DNA of 64,000 bases from CAILHX01 sp964511385 (GCA_964511385.1 CAZEFE010000004.1:186001-250000), one strand, 5' to 3'; shown: positions 25,688 to 34,658, counted from the stretch's first letter. The notes: a model not told the origin generated them from the letters alone. Translations and numbers: made by a program.

Positions 25688-26347
25688 ATGTCTGATCAAA
25701 ACGAAAAATTTTTCTCTCACGCTACACTGGAAAAGAATGTCGGCATTCTGATTGTGCTGTCTTTTGTAGTGGTGTTATTTGCCGGGCTGGCACAGATCGT
25801 TCCGCTGTTCTTCCAGCATTCGACGACCGAGCCTTATCCCGGGGTTAAGCCGCTCACGGCGCTACAATTCGCCGGCCGGGATGTTTATCTGCGCGAAGGT
25901 TGCTATACCTGCCACTCGCAGATGATCCGTACCCTGCGTTCGGAAACCGAGCGCTACGGCCCTTATTCGGTGGCGGGTGAGTCGGTGTATGACCATCCGT
26001 TCCAATGGGGCAGCAAGCGTACCGGTCCTGATCTGGCACGTGTAGGCGGTCGCTATTCCGATGACTGGCATCGTATCCATCTGCGTCAGCCGCGGGACGT
26101 GGTGCCCGAGTCCAACATGCCTGCGTTCCCCTGGTTGAAGGACAGGATGGCGGATGCCGGCACCATCAGTGCGCATATGAGTGCCGTGCGGGTGGTGGGT
26201 GTGCCGTATACCGATGAGCAGATCGCCAACGCCCCCAAGGAACTGGAAGGCAAGACCGAGGAAGACGCCTTGCTGGCCTACCTGCAGAATCTGGGTACTG
26301 CGCGCCGTGCCGTGGCTCCGGCTCCTGCACCGGCTGTGGCTAACTGA
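25688..26347 (+). CDS. ccoO: cbb3-type cytochrome c oxidase subunit II (mono-haem)
   Basis: This is a 219-residue protein with an N-terminal membrane anchor (about 18-38), one covalent haem c motif (CYTCHSQ) and the Met ligand region ESNMPAFPWL. It passes electrons from CcoP to CcoN. The ATG at 25688 is chosen because AGGAGAGG sits just upstream; a longer frame would overlap ccoN. An Ala/Pro-rich C-terminus ends 11 bp before ccoQ. Confidence 0.97.
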   Translation: MSDQNEKFFSHATLEKNVGILIVLSFVVVLFAGLAQIVPLFFQHSTTEPYPGVKPLTALQFAGRDVYLREGCYTCHSQMIRTLRSETERYGPYSVAGESVYDHPFQWGSKRTGPDLARVGGRYSDDWHRIHLRQPRDVVPESNMPAFPWLKDRMADAGTISAHMSAVRVVGVPYTDEQIANAPKELEGKTEEDALLAYLQNLGTARRAVAPAPAPAVAN

Positions 26348-26358
26348 GGACGGCGGAC

Positions 26359-26520
26359 ATGAACCAGATAACCGTCTATCTCTCGGCAGCTTCTACTGTA
26401 CTGGGGTTGGTCGTGTTTCTGGGCATCGTGTGGTGGGCATGGTCTTCGCAGCGCAAACAAGCCAACGAAGAATCCGCCCGCATGCCGTTCGATTTGCCTG
26501 ACGAATTTAAGAAGGATTAA
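26359..26520 (+). CDS. ccoQ: cbb3-type oxidase small subunit CcoQ
   Basis: This is a 53-residue protein (begins MNQITVYLSAASTVLG, ends PDEFKKD) with one membrane helix (about 8-28) followed by a charged tail. CcoQ proteins stabilise the cbb3 complex. The position between ccoO and ccoP, separated from ccoP by only two bases, and the LPDEF tail support the call. It is short and easily missed by automated calling. Confidence 0.9.
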   Translation: MNQITVYLSAASTVLGLVVFLGIVWWAWSSQRKQANEESARMPFDLPDEFKKD

Positions 26521-26522
26521 TC

Positions 26523-27452
26523 ATGAGTGATTTTACTAGCAGTTTTTGGGGCGTGTGGATTGCGGCCATTGCAATTGGCGGGATTGTCTACCTGCTGTGG
26601 CTGCTCCTTAATAATCGTGTGACCAAGGTGCCGCTCAAGGCGGATGGCACGGTGGAGGATACCGGCCATGTGTGGGATGAGGACCTGCGCGAACTGAATA
26701 CACCCATGCCGCGCTGGTGGGTGTGGATGTATCTGCTGGGCTGTGCGGTTGGTATCGGCTACATGGCGCTCTATCCGGCATCCGGAATTTATCAGGGGTT
26801 GCTTGGCTGGACCACGCAGAAGGCACAGCAGGCGGAAGTGGATGCTGCCAATGCTGCACTGAAGCCGCTTTATGACAAGTATCTGGCAATGGACCTGAAG
26901 CAGGTTGCCGCAGACCCGCAAGCACGCCAGATCGGTCAGCGCCTGTTCCTGACGCACTGCTCCCAGTGCCACGGTTCGGACGCCGGTGGTGGCAAGGGTT
27001 TTCCTAATCTGACCGACAATGATTGGCTGTATGGCGGCGATCCTGAAGTGATCAAAACCACGATCACCGGCGGTCGCCAGGGTGCTATGCCGGCATTGGG
27101 CAGTGCCTTGAGTGCTGACCAGATCAAGGATGTGGCCAATTACGTGCGCACGTTGTCCGGCATGGAAGCAGACAAGGCTGCGGCAGCCCGTGGCGCCGAA
27201 ACCTTCAAGGGCATTTGTGCGGCCTGCCATGGTCCGGACGGCAAGGGAACCCAGGCCGTTGGGGCGCCTAACCTGACTGATCGCATCTGGCTGTATGGTG
27301 GCTCTGAAGCGACAATCATCGAAACGGTGACCAAAGGCCGTGCCGGCAAGATGCCAGCATGGGGTGAAACCCTGACGCCGGAAAAGATCCACATGCTGGC
27401 TGCTTATGTTTGGGGGCTTTCCAATACTGGTGCCGAAGCAGGGCAGAAATAA
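26523..27452 (+). CDS. ccoP: cbb3-type cytochrome c oxidase subunit III (di-haem)
   Basis: This 309-residue protein has two N-terminal membrane helices (about 9-29 and 62-82; FixN_N-like start SDFTSSFWGVWIA). Two class I cytochrome c domains follow, with CXXCH motifs CSQCH and CAACH and Met-ligand loops QGAMPALG and GKMPAWG. It accepts electrons from soluble cytochromes. ATG 26523 follows ccoQ by two bases. Confidence 0.97.
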   Translation: MSDFTSSFWGVWIAAIAIGGIVYLLWLLLNNRVTKVPLKADGTVEDTGHVWDEDLRELNTPMPRWWVWMYLLGCAVGIGYMALYPASGIYQGLLGWTTQKAQQAEVDAANAALKPLYDKYLAMDLKQVAADPQARQIGQRLFLTHCSQCHGSDAGGGKGFPNLTDNDWLYGGDPEVIKTTITGGRQGAMPALGSALSADQIKDVANYVRTLSGMEADKAAAARGAETFKGICAACHGPDGKGTQAVGAPNLTDRIWLYGGSEATIIETVTKGRAGKMPAWGETLTPEKIHMLAAYVWGLSNTGAEAGQK

Positions 27453-27461
27453 ACCGGTTTT

Positions 27462-28922
27462 ATGAGCACTAATAATCTACAGCAACAAACCGTCTCGTTA
27501 GAGACTGTCGAACAGTCTCTATACGAGGTCAGGCGCAAGATATATCCCCGCTCGGTGAGAGGGGTTTTTGCGCGTTGGCGGATTTACCTGGTCGCATTTA
27601 CCCAACTGATTTTTTACGGTTTGCCGTGGTTGCAGTGGAATGACCGCCAGGCAGTGCTGTTTGATCTGGTGCAGCGCAAGTTCTATATTTTTGGCTTGGT
27701 GCTGTGGCCGCAAGACGTCATCTACCTGACCCTGCTGCTGATTCTTTCAGCGCTGTCGCTGTTCCTGTTTACCACCATTGCCGGAAGGCTGTTTTGCGGT
27801 TATGCCTGCCCGCAGACGGTGTACACCGAGATTTTCATGTGGATCGAGCGCAAGGTGGAGGGCGACCGCTTTGCCAGGATTCGTCTGGATGGCGAAGAAT
27901 GGCCGTGGAGCCTGCGCAAGTGGCGGTTGAAGATTACCAAGCACTTCCTGTGGGTGGCGATAGCTTTCTGGACGGGGTTCACGTTCATCGGTTTCTTTGC
28001 CCCGATTCGCGATTTGGGAACAGCGCTGCTCGCTGCCAACCTTGGGCCATGGCAGACCTTCTGGCTGAGTTTTTACAGCTTTGCCACCTGGGGCAATGCG
28101 GGTTTCCTGCGGGAACAAATCTGCAAGTATATGTGCCCCTATGCGCGCTTCCAGAGCGTGATGGTGGACAAGGACACATTTGTAGTCACTTATGACCAGG
28201 TGCGCGGCAATCCGCGCGGCAGCCGCGGTAAAAATGTGGACTACAAGGCGCAGGGCTTGGGCGATTGTGTGGATTGCAGCATTTGCGTTCAGGTATGCCC
28301 CACGGGAATTGATATACGCGACGGCCTGCAGTATATGTGCATCGGCTGCGGCGCCTGTATTGATGCCTGTGACCAGGTGATGGAGAAGCTTGAATATCCG
28401 AAAGGTTTGATTCGCTACACCTCGGAGCGTGCTGTGCAGGAGAAACTGCCAAACAAAGGTGCACGACACTACATCCTGCGTCCGCGCGTACTGGTGTATT
28501 CCACTATCCTGCTGACCCTTGCCGCGATATTTTTTATTTCACTGGCGACGCGCAGCCCGATGCGTTTCGACATCATGCGCGACCGGGGTGCATTGGCCCG
28601 TGAGGTGGATGGGGACAAGATCGAGAATGTCTATCGCCTGCAAATCATGAATGCCTCGGAAAATCCGCTGGAGGTCGAGTTGACGGCGAGTGGCTTGCCG
28701 GAAATGAAGTTGCTGGGGGCGCAGAACCACGAGATTCGTAAGCTGGTGGTGGCGCCAGCCAGCAACCTGCTGGTGCCGCTGAAAGTGCGGGTAGAGATGG
28801 ACGACGTCAAACCAGGCAAACACCCGCTGACTTTTGTGGTCACCGGCAAGGAGCAGGGCGAGCATGCGGATGATACGGTCCGCCGTCGTGAAGAACATAC
28901 CAATTTCATCGTGCCTGAATAA
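27462..28922 (+). CDS. ccoG: Cytochrome c oxidase accessory protein CcoG (RdxA/FixG family)
   Basis: This 486-residue membrane protein is implicated in copper reduction and handling during cbb3 biogenesis. About five membrane helices are followed by a ferredoxin-type domain with two 4Fe-4S motifs (CVDCSICVQVCP and CIGCGACIDAC) and, after a last membrane segment, an Ig-like periplasmic C-terminus. A CGYACPQTVY motif is also conserved. It directly follows ccoP by 9 bp. Confidence 0.95.
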   Translation: MSTNNLQQQTVSLETVEQSLYEVRRKIYPRSVRGVFARWRIYLVAFTQLIFYGLPWLQWNDRQAVLFDLVQRKFYIFGLVLWPQDVIYLTLLLILSALSLFLFTTIAGRLFCGYACPQTVYTEIFMWIERKVEGDRFARIRLDGEEWPWSLRKWRLKITKHFLWVAIAFWTGFTFIGFFAPIRDLGTALLAANLGPWQTFWLSFYSFATWGNAGFLREQICKYMCPYARFQSVMVDKDTFVVTYDQVRGNPRGSRGKNVDYKAQGLGDCVDCSICVQVCPTGIDIRDGLQYMCIGCGACIDACDQVMEKLEYPKGLIRYTSERAVQEKLPNKGARHYILRPRVLVYSTILLTLAAIFFISLATRSPMRFDIMRDRGALAREVDGDKIENVYRLQIMNASENPLEVELTASGLPEMKLLGAQNHEIRKLVVAPASNLLVPLKVRVEMDDVKPGKHPLTFVVTGKEQGEHADDTVRRREEHTNFIVPE

Positions 28923-28933
28923 GGGAGTGACTG

Positions 28934-29125
28934 ATGCAACGCAATGACACGAAGCCTTGGTGGAAGTATGCCTGGCCATGGATACTGATGAGCGGGCCGA
29001 TGTTGGCGATCATTGGCTGTGCCATTACTATCTGGATGGCGTTCACCGTCAGCCCTGACATCCAGTTGCATGATGGCGTGGTGCGGCATGGCTTGAAAGT
29101 GACCGAGCAGAAAGCGGCACATTAA
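28934..29125 (+). CDS. Short FixH/CcoH-like membrane protein
   Basis: The encoded protein has only 63 residues. It has the WKYAWPWILMSGPMLAI membrane helix and the following HGLKVTEQKA motif that normally opens FixH/CcoH. The roughly 80-100-residue extracytoplasmic domain usual in FixH is absent, and the stop is followed at once by another start (29126). Either this lineage uses a minimal CcoH or the gene has lost its 3' half. Its place after ccoG fits ccoH. The name is withheld because of the shortened form. Confidence 0.75.
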   Translation: MQRNDTKPWWKYAWPWILMSGPMLAIIGCAITIWMAFTVSPDIQLHDGVVRHGLKVTEQKAAH

Positions 29126-29377
29126 ATGATCCGCAAGAATACCATTCGTGTGCTGTGGCCATCGTTCCTGGTGGCCGGTGTGGCGACAGGCCTGCTGTTC
29201 GCCGCAGTGGACCCTGAAGATGTGGCGGTATTCGGACACCAGCTTGAAGCCCCGACGGAGGCGGTGTACAGCATCGGATTTTTGCTGTTCTGGGCGCTCT
29301 GTGCGCTATCCAGTGCGCTGACGCTGGTCATTTCCCCGCGCCGACCGGAAGATGACGGCGAAGACGATCTGATCTGA
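29126..29377 (+). CDS. Small two-helix membrane protein of the cco cluster, unknown function
   Basis: This is an 83-residue protein with two predicted membrane helices (about 8-27 and 47-68) and an acidic C-terminal tail (RRPEDDGEDD). Its ATG abuts the preceding stop with no gap, so it is translationally coupled to the FixH-like gene. No domain is recognised. Its position suggests a part in cbb3 assembly or stability. It ends 15 bp before the convergent fnr stop. Confidence 0.7.
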   Translation: MIRKNTIRVLWPSFLVAGVATGLLFAAVDPEDVAVFGHQLEAPTEAVYSIGFLLFWALCALSSALTLVISPRRPEDDGEDDLI

Positions 29378-29392
29378 TTCCGGCTGGGGCCG

Positions 29393-30154
29393 TTAGTAGA
29401 GGTGGCTGCCGGCCGGTGGCATCACTTCGGCCGGGGCGGTATGGCCGGCAATACGGGCCAGTCCATCCATGTCGATAATCCTGACGTTGCGCAGCTTGAT
29501 TTGCAGCAGGCCGCCTTCCGTGAAGCGCGACAGCAGCCGGCTCACGGTTTCAATTTGCATGCCCAGATAACTGCCAATTTCTTCGCGGCTCATGCGCAGG
29601 TTGAATTCGTTGGCCGAATAGCCACGCGCCGCAAATCGGCTGGAAAGGTTCAGCAGGAAATTCGCCAGCCTTTCCTCCGCGCGCATGCTGCCAAGTGCCA
29701 GCAAATGTAAGCGGTACTGGTTGATTTCCTGGCTCATGATGCGATGGAACTGGTGCTGCAAGGAGGGCAGCTGACGGGCCAGGTCTTCGAGTTGACTCAG
29801 CTGAATGACGCATACTTCGCTGTCTTCCAGGGCGCAAGCGTTGGCGTGGTGGTGGTGTTCTCCAATGCCTCCCAACCCCAGGATTTCACCGGGCAGATGA
29901 AAGCCGGTCACTTGCTCACGGCCATCCTGGAAGACAACCAGGGTTTTCAATGTGCCGACCCTGACCCCGAATACTGCGTTTAGCGGATCGTTTTGCCGGT
30001 ACAGCGTTTCTCCCTTTTTGAGCCTGACGCGTTCGGTGATAATGGTGTCAATCTGGTCGGCGTCTTCAGCACTCAGGCCCAGCGGCAGGCAAAACTTACC
30101 CAGTACGCAGGTGGAGCATTTGTTGGGTGCCTCGGTAGCTGGAATGCGATTCAT
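29393..30154 (-). CDS. fnr: Fnr/Anr-type oxygen-sensing transcriptional regulator
   Basis: This 253-residue CRP-family protein carries the FNR cysteines C13, C16 and C22 (KCSTCVLGKFC) plus C107 (NACALED), which together bind the oxygen-labile 4Fe-4S cluster. Next come a cyclic-nucleotide-binding-type fold, a dimerisation helix and a helix-turn-helix with the FNR recognition sequence EIGSYLGMQIETVSRLL. The E..SR residues predict TTGAT half-site recognition, consistent with the boxes found nearby. It converges on the cco operon and diverges from the TauE-like gene. A perfect FNR box lies 7 bp before its start codon, suggesting autoregulation. Confidence 0.95.
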   Translation of the reverse strand: MNRIPATEAPNKCSTCVLGKFCLPLGLSAEDADQIDTIITERVRLKKGETLYRQNDPLNAVFGVRVGTLKTLVVFQDGREQVTGFHLPGEILGLGGIGEHHHHANACALEDSEVCVIQLSQLEDLARQLPSLQHQFHRIMSQEINQYRLHLLALGSMRAEERLANFLLNLSSRFAARGYSANEFNLRMSREEIGSYLGMQIETVSRLLSRFTEGGLLQIKLRNVRIIDMDGLARIAGHTAPAEVMPPAGSHLY

Positions 30155-30160
30155 GGCTTC

Positions 30161-30174
30161 TTGATCTAGATCAA
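30161..30174. promoter_or_regulatory. Perfect FNR box between fnr and the TauE/DsbD-like gene
   Basis: TTGATCTAGATCAA is an exact match to TTGAT-N4-ATCAA. It lies 7 bp upstream of the fnr start and 23 bp upstream of the divergent ATG 30197. Neither distance allows class-II activation, where the box is 41.5 bp before the start site. Repression of fnr and/or its neighbour is therefore the more likely effect. Confidence 0.75.
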
Positions 30175-30196
30175 CTAATGTGGGAATTGTACGCGG

Positions 30197-30934
30197 ATGA
30201 CAACGGCTTTGCTACTTAGTATTTTTCTCGGCGCTTTGGTCAGCGGGTGGCACTGCGCCTTGATGTGCGGCGGTATTGCGGTTGCAATTGAAAAGCCGGT
30301 GCGCATTGTGAGCCGGCGGCGGCTGATGCTGGAGCAACTGGTGATGCATCTTGGGCGTATTGCTACTTATGCCATGCTGGGAGGCCTGGCTGGCGCGGTG
30401 GGTGCCGTGTTCTGGCAACAGAACTGGCTGCCGGTGCAGCGCCTGATGTTTGCCTTGGCTGCCGTGCTGTTGCTGTTGCAGTCCGTGTTGCTTTGGCGGG
30501 GTCGCCTTGCTGCAACGGGGCGGGTCGAGGCCTGGTTGATGGCAATATCAGCCAAATGGTGGCAAGCGGTTACCAATGCCATCCTGGCGCGAGGTGGCTA
30601 TGTTTCGGGGGTGACCGGCTGGCGCGGCCGCTTGCTGGCGGGTGCAGCCTGGGGCTTGGTGCCCTGCGGGCTGATCTATGCGGTATTGCCCTATGCTTTC
30701 CTGGCGGGTAGCAGTTGGGCCGGGGCTGGTGTCATGCTGGTGTTTGGCTTGGGCACATTGCCCAACTTGCTGCTGATTTCCGGATTCAGCGCCAGGCTGG
30801 CCGGGATGGGGCACCAGCGGTGGGCGCGCATGGCGGCTGCCGGGTTGATGGCGATGACCGGGTTGTTCGGGTTGTACCGCGCGTTGACACTGTCAAACGA
30901 TATGCTGCGCGGAGGCTTTTGCCTGACGCATTAA
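30197..30934 (+). CDS. TauE/SafE-like, DsbD-type cytochrome biogenesis membrane protein
   Basis: This 245-residue polytopic protein has about six helices. The first motif GWHCALMCGG and the later GLVPCGLIYAVLPYA carry paired cysteines, as in the cytochrome c biogenesis transmembrane family (often annotated sulfite exporter TauE/SafE) that accompanies cbb3 gene clusters. Those relatives are linked to thiol transfer or copper handling for oxidase assembly. The exact substrate is not established here. It is divergent from fnr and shares the perfect FNR box. Confidence 0.8.
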   Translation: MTTALLLSIFLGALVSGWHCALMCGGIAVAIEKPVRIVSRRRLMLEQLVMHLGRIATYAMLGGLAGAVGAVFWQQNWLPVQRLMFALAAVLLLLQSVLLWRGRLAATGRVEAWLMAISAKWWQAVTNAILARGGYVSGVTGWRGRLLAGAAWGLVPCGLIYAVLPYAFLAGSSWAGAGVMLVFGLGTLPNLLLISGFSARLAGMGHQRWARMAAAGLMAMTGLFGLYRALTLSNDMLRGGFCLTH

Positions 30935-31040
30935 TTTGTCAGGCAACATGGCACACAAGTTCCACCTGCGGCAGTTTTGCCGCCACTAACCCTTTAAGCT
31001 AAACTGCCACGACTTTTTACGCTGCATTCTGGAGAGCTGC

Positions 31041-32588
31041 ATGTCACAAGCCAAGCAATTGGGGATTCGCGATACGATAGGAAAAGACACGCTGGCATCG
31101 GTGGTGGTGTTTTTGGTTGCGCTGCCATTGTGCATGGGCGTTTCCATTGCGTCCGGCGTGCCGCCCACCGCCGGGCTGATTACGGGCATCGTCGGTGGTC
31201 TGGTGGTTGGGTTTCTCGCCGGTTCCCCATTGCAGGTGAGCGGCCCTGCGGCCGGACTTACCGTGCTGGTGTGGCAACTGGTACAACACCACGGTTTGCC
31301 TATGCTGGGAGTCATTGTGTTGCTGGCAGGGCTGCTGCAGTTGGCAGCGGGACTGCTCAAGCTGGGGCAGTGGTTCCGGGCGGTTTCCCCGGCGGTGATC
31401 CACGGCATGCTGGCGGGCATTGGGATATTGATCCTGTCTTCGCAGTTTCATGTCATGCTGGACAGCCGGCCAATCGGCAGCGGCATCCAGAACCTGGCTA
31501 GCATCCCGGGCACCTTGGCTCAGGCCGTCGCGGCGGGTGGAAATCCGCTGCACGCGCTGGAAATCGGGGTGCTGACCATCGCGCTGATCGCGCTGTGGGG
31601 CGGCTTTGCGCCCAGGAAACTGAGAATGCTGCCTGGCCCGCTGGTTGGTGTGCTGGTCGCTGTGGCGGTGTCGGCGATACTTGGGCTGGATATCAAATAC
31701 ATCCCTGACCTGCTGGCAAATCCGGGCGATATCAATAATGTGTGGACAGTGATCCAGTTGCCTACACTGGAGAATCTCTGGTCGGCGCTGGATCCGGCTA
31801 TTTTGACGGCAGCGGTTTCTGTGGCGTTTATCGCCAGCGCCGAAACGCTGCTGTGCGCCAGTGCGGTAGACCAGATGCACCAGGGGCCGCGTACGAAATA
31901 TGACAAGGAACTGGCGGCGCAAGGGGTGGGCAATGCGATTTGCGGCTTGTTGGGTGTTTTGCCGATGACCGGGGTCATCGTGCGTTCCAGCGCCAATGTG
32001 GATGCCGGTGCCAAGACGCGGGTTTCAGCGATTCTGCACGGGGTGTGGCTGGTGGTGTTCGTGGCGGTGCTGCCGTTTACCCTGAAATATATCCCGGTTG
32101 CCAGCCTGGCTGCGGTCCTGGTATTCACCGGCTACAAACTGGCCTACCCCAAGGCGGTGCCAAAGCTGCTGGAGTTCGGCAAAACCGAAGTGGCGATTTA
32201 CCTGGTCACGATTGTGACCATTGTGGCAACTGACCTGTTGAAGGGGGTGGTGCTCGGGCTGGTGCTGTCCATGGTCAAATTGCTGTATGTGTTTTCCCAC
32301 CTGCAGATCCAGCAGGAGGAGCAGGGGAACCGGGTTGATCTGCGCTTGAACGGGTCTGCGACACTGATCCGTCTGCCGAAACTGGCGGCGATACTGGAGC
32401 AGGTCAAGGCTGGCACGGAAGTCCATGTGCATTTTGGCGAACTGGAATATATCGACCATGCCTGTTTTGATCTGTTGACCAACTGGGAAAAGCAGCATCA
32501 AGCCACCGGCGGCAAACTGGTGGTCGAGTGGGATGAACTGGTGCACAAATATCATCGTCGCCGGACGGCGGCGCAGAAGGCGGGTTGA
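31041..32588 (+). CDS. SulP-family anion transporter
   Basis: This 515-residue SLC26/SulP permease has about 12 membrane segments, with the N-terminal signature LASVVVFLVALPLCMGVSIASGVPPTAGL and an SGPAAGLTVLV motif. A short STAS-like domain follows (about 435-510; VHVHFGELEYIDHACFDLL). Such permeases carry sulfate, bicarbonate or other anions. The subgroup resembles putative bicarbonate or sulfate carriers, and the substrate cannot be assigned. ATG 31041 is preceded by GGAGAG. Confidence 0.88.
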   Translation: MSQAKQLGIRDTIGKDTLASVVVFLVALPLCMGVSIASGVPPTAGLITGIVGGLVVGFLAGSPLQVSGPAAGLTVLVWQLVQHHGLPMLGVIVLLAGLLQLAAGLLKLGQWFRAVSPAVIHGMLAGIGILILSSQFHVMLDSRPIGSGIQNLASIPGTLAQAVAAGGNPLHALEIGVLTIALIALWGGFAPRKLRMLPGPLVGVLVAVAVSAILGLDIKYIPDLLANPGDINNVWTVIQLPTLENLWSALDPAILTAAVSVAFIASAETLLCASAVDQMHQGPRTKYDKELAAQGVGNAICGLLGVLPMTGVIVRSSANVDAGAKTRVSAILHGVWLVVFVAVLPFTLKYIPVASLAAVLVFTGYKLAYPKAVPKLLEFGKTEVAIYLVTIVTIVATDLLKGVVLGLVLSMVKLLYVFSHLQIQQEEQGNRVDLRLNGSATLIRLPKLAAILEQVKAGTEVHVHFGELEYIDHACFDLLTNWEKQHQATGGKLVVEWDELVHKYHRRRTAAQKAG

Positions 32589-32597
32589 GGACAGCGC

Positions 32598-33383
32598 GTG
32601 AGTCGATTGCCCGTAGGTGTCATGGATTCCGGTGTGGGCGGGCTTTCCGTGCTGCGACATATCCGGGAAGCGTTGCCGCACGAACATCTGATCTATGTGG
32701 CGGATTCGGCACACGCACCTTACGGCACCAAGACGCCGGAGCAAATCCAGGAACACAGCATGCATCTGGCAGGTTTCCTGGTCGAACATGGGGCCAAGGC
32801 GCTGGTGATTGCTTGTAATACCGCGACGGCGGCGGCGGCAGCTTTGCTCAGGCAGAATTTTCAGGTGCCAGTGATCGCCATGGAACCGGCGGTCAAGCCG
32901 GCGGTGGCCGCGACCCAAAGCGGGGTGGTTGGCGTGCTGGCGACCAGTGGGACGCTGAGGAGCGCGCAATTCGCCGCTTTACTGGAAAATTTCGGGCAAG
33001 GCGTTAAAGTGGTCACCCAGGCCGGGCATGGGCTGGTGGAATGCGTCGAGCGGGGGGAGTTGGATGCCCCGGCGACGCGCGATCTGCTCTGGACGTATTT
33101 GCTGCCATTGCGGCAGGCGGGAGCCGATACTCTGGTGCTGGGGTGTACGCATTACCCGTTTCTGCGCCCGGTGATTGATGAATTGGCAGAAGGGCGCATG
33201 ACCGTGATTGATACGGGGGCCGCGGTTGCGCGCCAGCTACGGCGGCGGCTTGAGTCTGCACACTTGCTAGCGCAGGATGGCCAGTCGGGTGATGAGCAGT
33301 TCTGGAGTAGCGGAGAGTTGTCCCGGAGCAGAGACGTCATGTCTCAACTCTGGGGGGCAACGGTCGCAGTGAATGCGCTGTGA
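32598..33383 (+). CDS. murI: Glutamate racemase
   Basis: This 261-residue enzyme makes D-glutamate for peptidoglycan. The N-terminus VMDSGVGGLSVLRHIR and the two catalytic-cysteine motifs ACNTAT and LGCTHYP are intact, and the length is typical. It starts with GTG 32598, 9 bp after the SulP gene stop. The stop directly abuts the stop of the convergent zinc-finger gene. Confidence 0.95.
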   Translation: MSRLPVGVMDSGVGGLSVLRHIREALPHEHLIYVADSAHAPYGTKTPEQIQEHSMHLAGFLVEHGAKALVIACNTATAAAAALLRQNFQVPVIAMEPAVKPAVAATQSGVVGVLATSGTLRSAQFAALLENFGQGVKVVTQAGHGLVECVERGELDAPATRDLLWTYLLPLRQAGADTLVLGCTHYPFLRPVIDELAEGRMTVIDTGAAVARQLRRRLESAHLLAQDGQSGDEQFWSSGELSRSRDVMSQLWGATVAVNAL

Positions 33384-33575
33384 CTAGTGGTGCTTTACCG
33401 ACTCGCCGGCTTTAAGGCGGTATTTGGTACCACAGTAGGGGCATGACGCTGCGCCGGTAACCGTGACGTCCAGAAATACGCGCGGATGAGAGCACCATAG
33501 CGCCGACTCTGCCGTCGGGCAGTGCAACGGCAGGTCCTGCGCTGTGACTTCAATCTCGCGGGATGTATCGCCCAT
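33384..33575 (-). CDS. CHCC-type zinc-finger protein
   Basis: A 63-residue protein with the conserved zinc ligands LHCP...CSHPRVFLD...CPYCGTKY, the zf-CHCC pattern related to the NDUFS6 zinc domain of complex I. The biological role in bacteria is unclear. It lies 10 bp downstream of ilvE, so the two are co-transcribed, as often seen in betaproteobacteria. Confidence 0.88.
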   Translation of the reverse strand: MGDTSREIEVTAQDLPLHCPTAESALWCSHPRVFLDVTVTGAASCPYCGTKYRLKAGESVKHH

Positions 33576-33585
33576 GTAGCGCTCC

Positions 33586-34506
33586 TTATACCAGGGTCAA
33601 CCAGTTGGCGTGCTGAGCCGACTTTCCAGTCACCACTTCGAAATATTTCTTTTGCAGTTTTTCGGTCACGGGACCGCGTGTCCCAGAACCGATAGTGCGT
33701 CTGTCCAGTTCGCGGATTGGCGTCACTTCGGCGGCGGTGCCGGTAAAGAAGGCTTCGTCGGCAGAATAAACCTCATCGCGGGTGATGCGCTTCTCAATGA
33801 TCGGCAAACCCATTTCCGATGCGAGCTGAACGATGGTGTCGCGGGTGATGCCTTCCAGTGCGCTGGTCAGATCCGGCGTATAGAGTTTGCTGTTGCGAAC
33901 CAGGAAGAAATTCTCGCCGGAGCCTTCAGCCACGAAGCCGTCAACATCCAGCAGCAGGGCCTCATCGTAACCATCCTGGGCCGCTTCCTGGTGCGCCAGG
34001 ATGGAATTCAGGTAATTGCCGTTGGCCTTGGCCTTGCACATATGAATGTTTACATGGTGACGGGCAAAGGACGAGGTTTTTACACGAATGCCGTTTTCCA
34101 GCGCTTCCTTGCCCATGTAGGCACCCCATGCCCAAGCTGCCACGATGACGTGTGTGGACAGCGTTTTCGCGGAGATGCCCATGGCTTCTGCGCCGTAAAA
34201 TGCCATGGGCCGCAGGTAGCCGGAATCCAGTTTGTTCTCGCGCACGGCAGCTTTTTGCGCCTCGATCAGGGTGGCCTTGTCGAACGGCATTTTCATCCCC
34301 AGGATGTGGGCGGAGCGGAACAGCCGGTCGGTGTGTTCCTGCAAACGGAAAATGGCCGTGCCCTGGTCGGTCTTGTAAGCGCGGACGCCTTCAAAAACCC
34401 CCATGCCGTAATGCAGGGTATGGGTCAGGACGTGGGTTGTGGCATCCCGCCAAGGCACCATTTTGCCGTCATACCAAATCAGCCCGTCGCGGTCAGCCAT
34501 TGACAT
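33586..34506 (-). CDS. ilvE: Branched-chain amino acid aminotransferase
   Basis: This 306-residue PLP class IV aminotransferase catalyses the last step of Leu, Ile and Val synthesis. Motifs include WYDGKMVPW, the region KAKANGNYLNS containing the PLP-binding lysine, EGSGENFFLV and the late FFTGTAAEVTPI. ATG 34506 is chosen because a GGAG lies nine bases before it and homologues begin near MADRDGLIWYDGK. The longer in-frame extension upstream looks non-coding. Confidence 0.95.
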   Translation of the reverse strand: MSMADRDGLIWYDGKMVPWRDATTHVLTHTLHYGMGVFEGVRAYKTDQGTAIFRLQEHTDRLFRSAHILGMKMPFDKATLIEAQKAAVRENKLDSGYLRPMAFYGAEAMGISAKTLSTHVIVAAWAWGAYMGKEALENGIRVKTSSFARHHVNIHMCKAKANGNYLNSILAHQEAAQDGYDEALLLDVDGFVAEGSGENFFLVRNSKLYTPDLTSALEGITRDTIVQLASEMGLPIIEKRITRDEVYSADEAFFTGTAAEVTPIRELDRRTIGSGTRGPVTEKLQKKYFEVVTGKSAQHANWLTLV

Positions 34507-34658
34507 CTTGAAATCTCCAAATGAATTGTTTTGTTGCGAATAAATGGCAATTGTAACCTTTGAATCGCTGGAACAGGAAGGCCTGTATGCCACAAAGATG
34601 GCGGGCTGCAACGGGTTGAACTGGAAGTTGATTGATGCTATGGTTAGCAAAAGTGCGG

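Noticed and set aside
24205..25689. Open frame of 494 codons antisense to ccoN
   Set aside because: It is a GC-rich shadow with His/Gln/Arg-rich low-information translation; ccoN on the other strand is unmistakable.
30968..30983. Hairpin GCGGCA-GTTT-TGCCGC after the TauE-like gene
   Set aside because: The stem is short and no T-run follows, so I could not support a terminator call.
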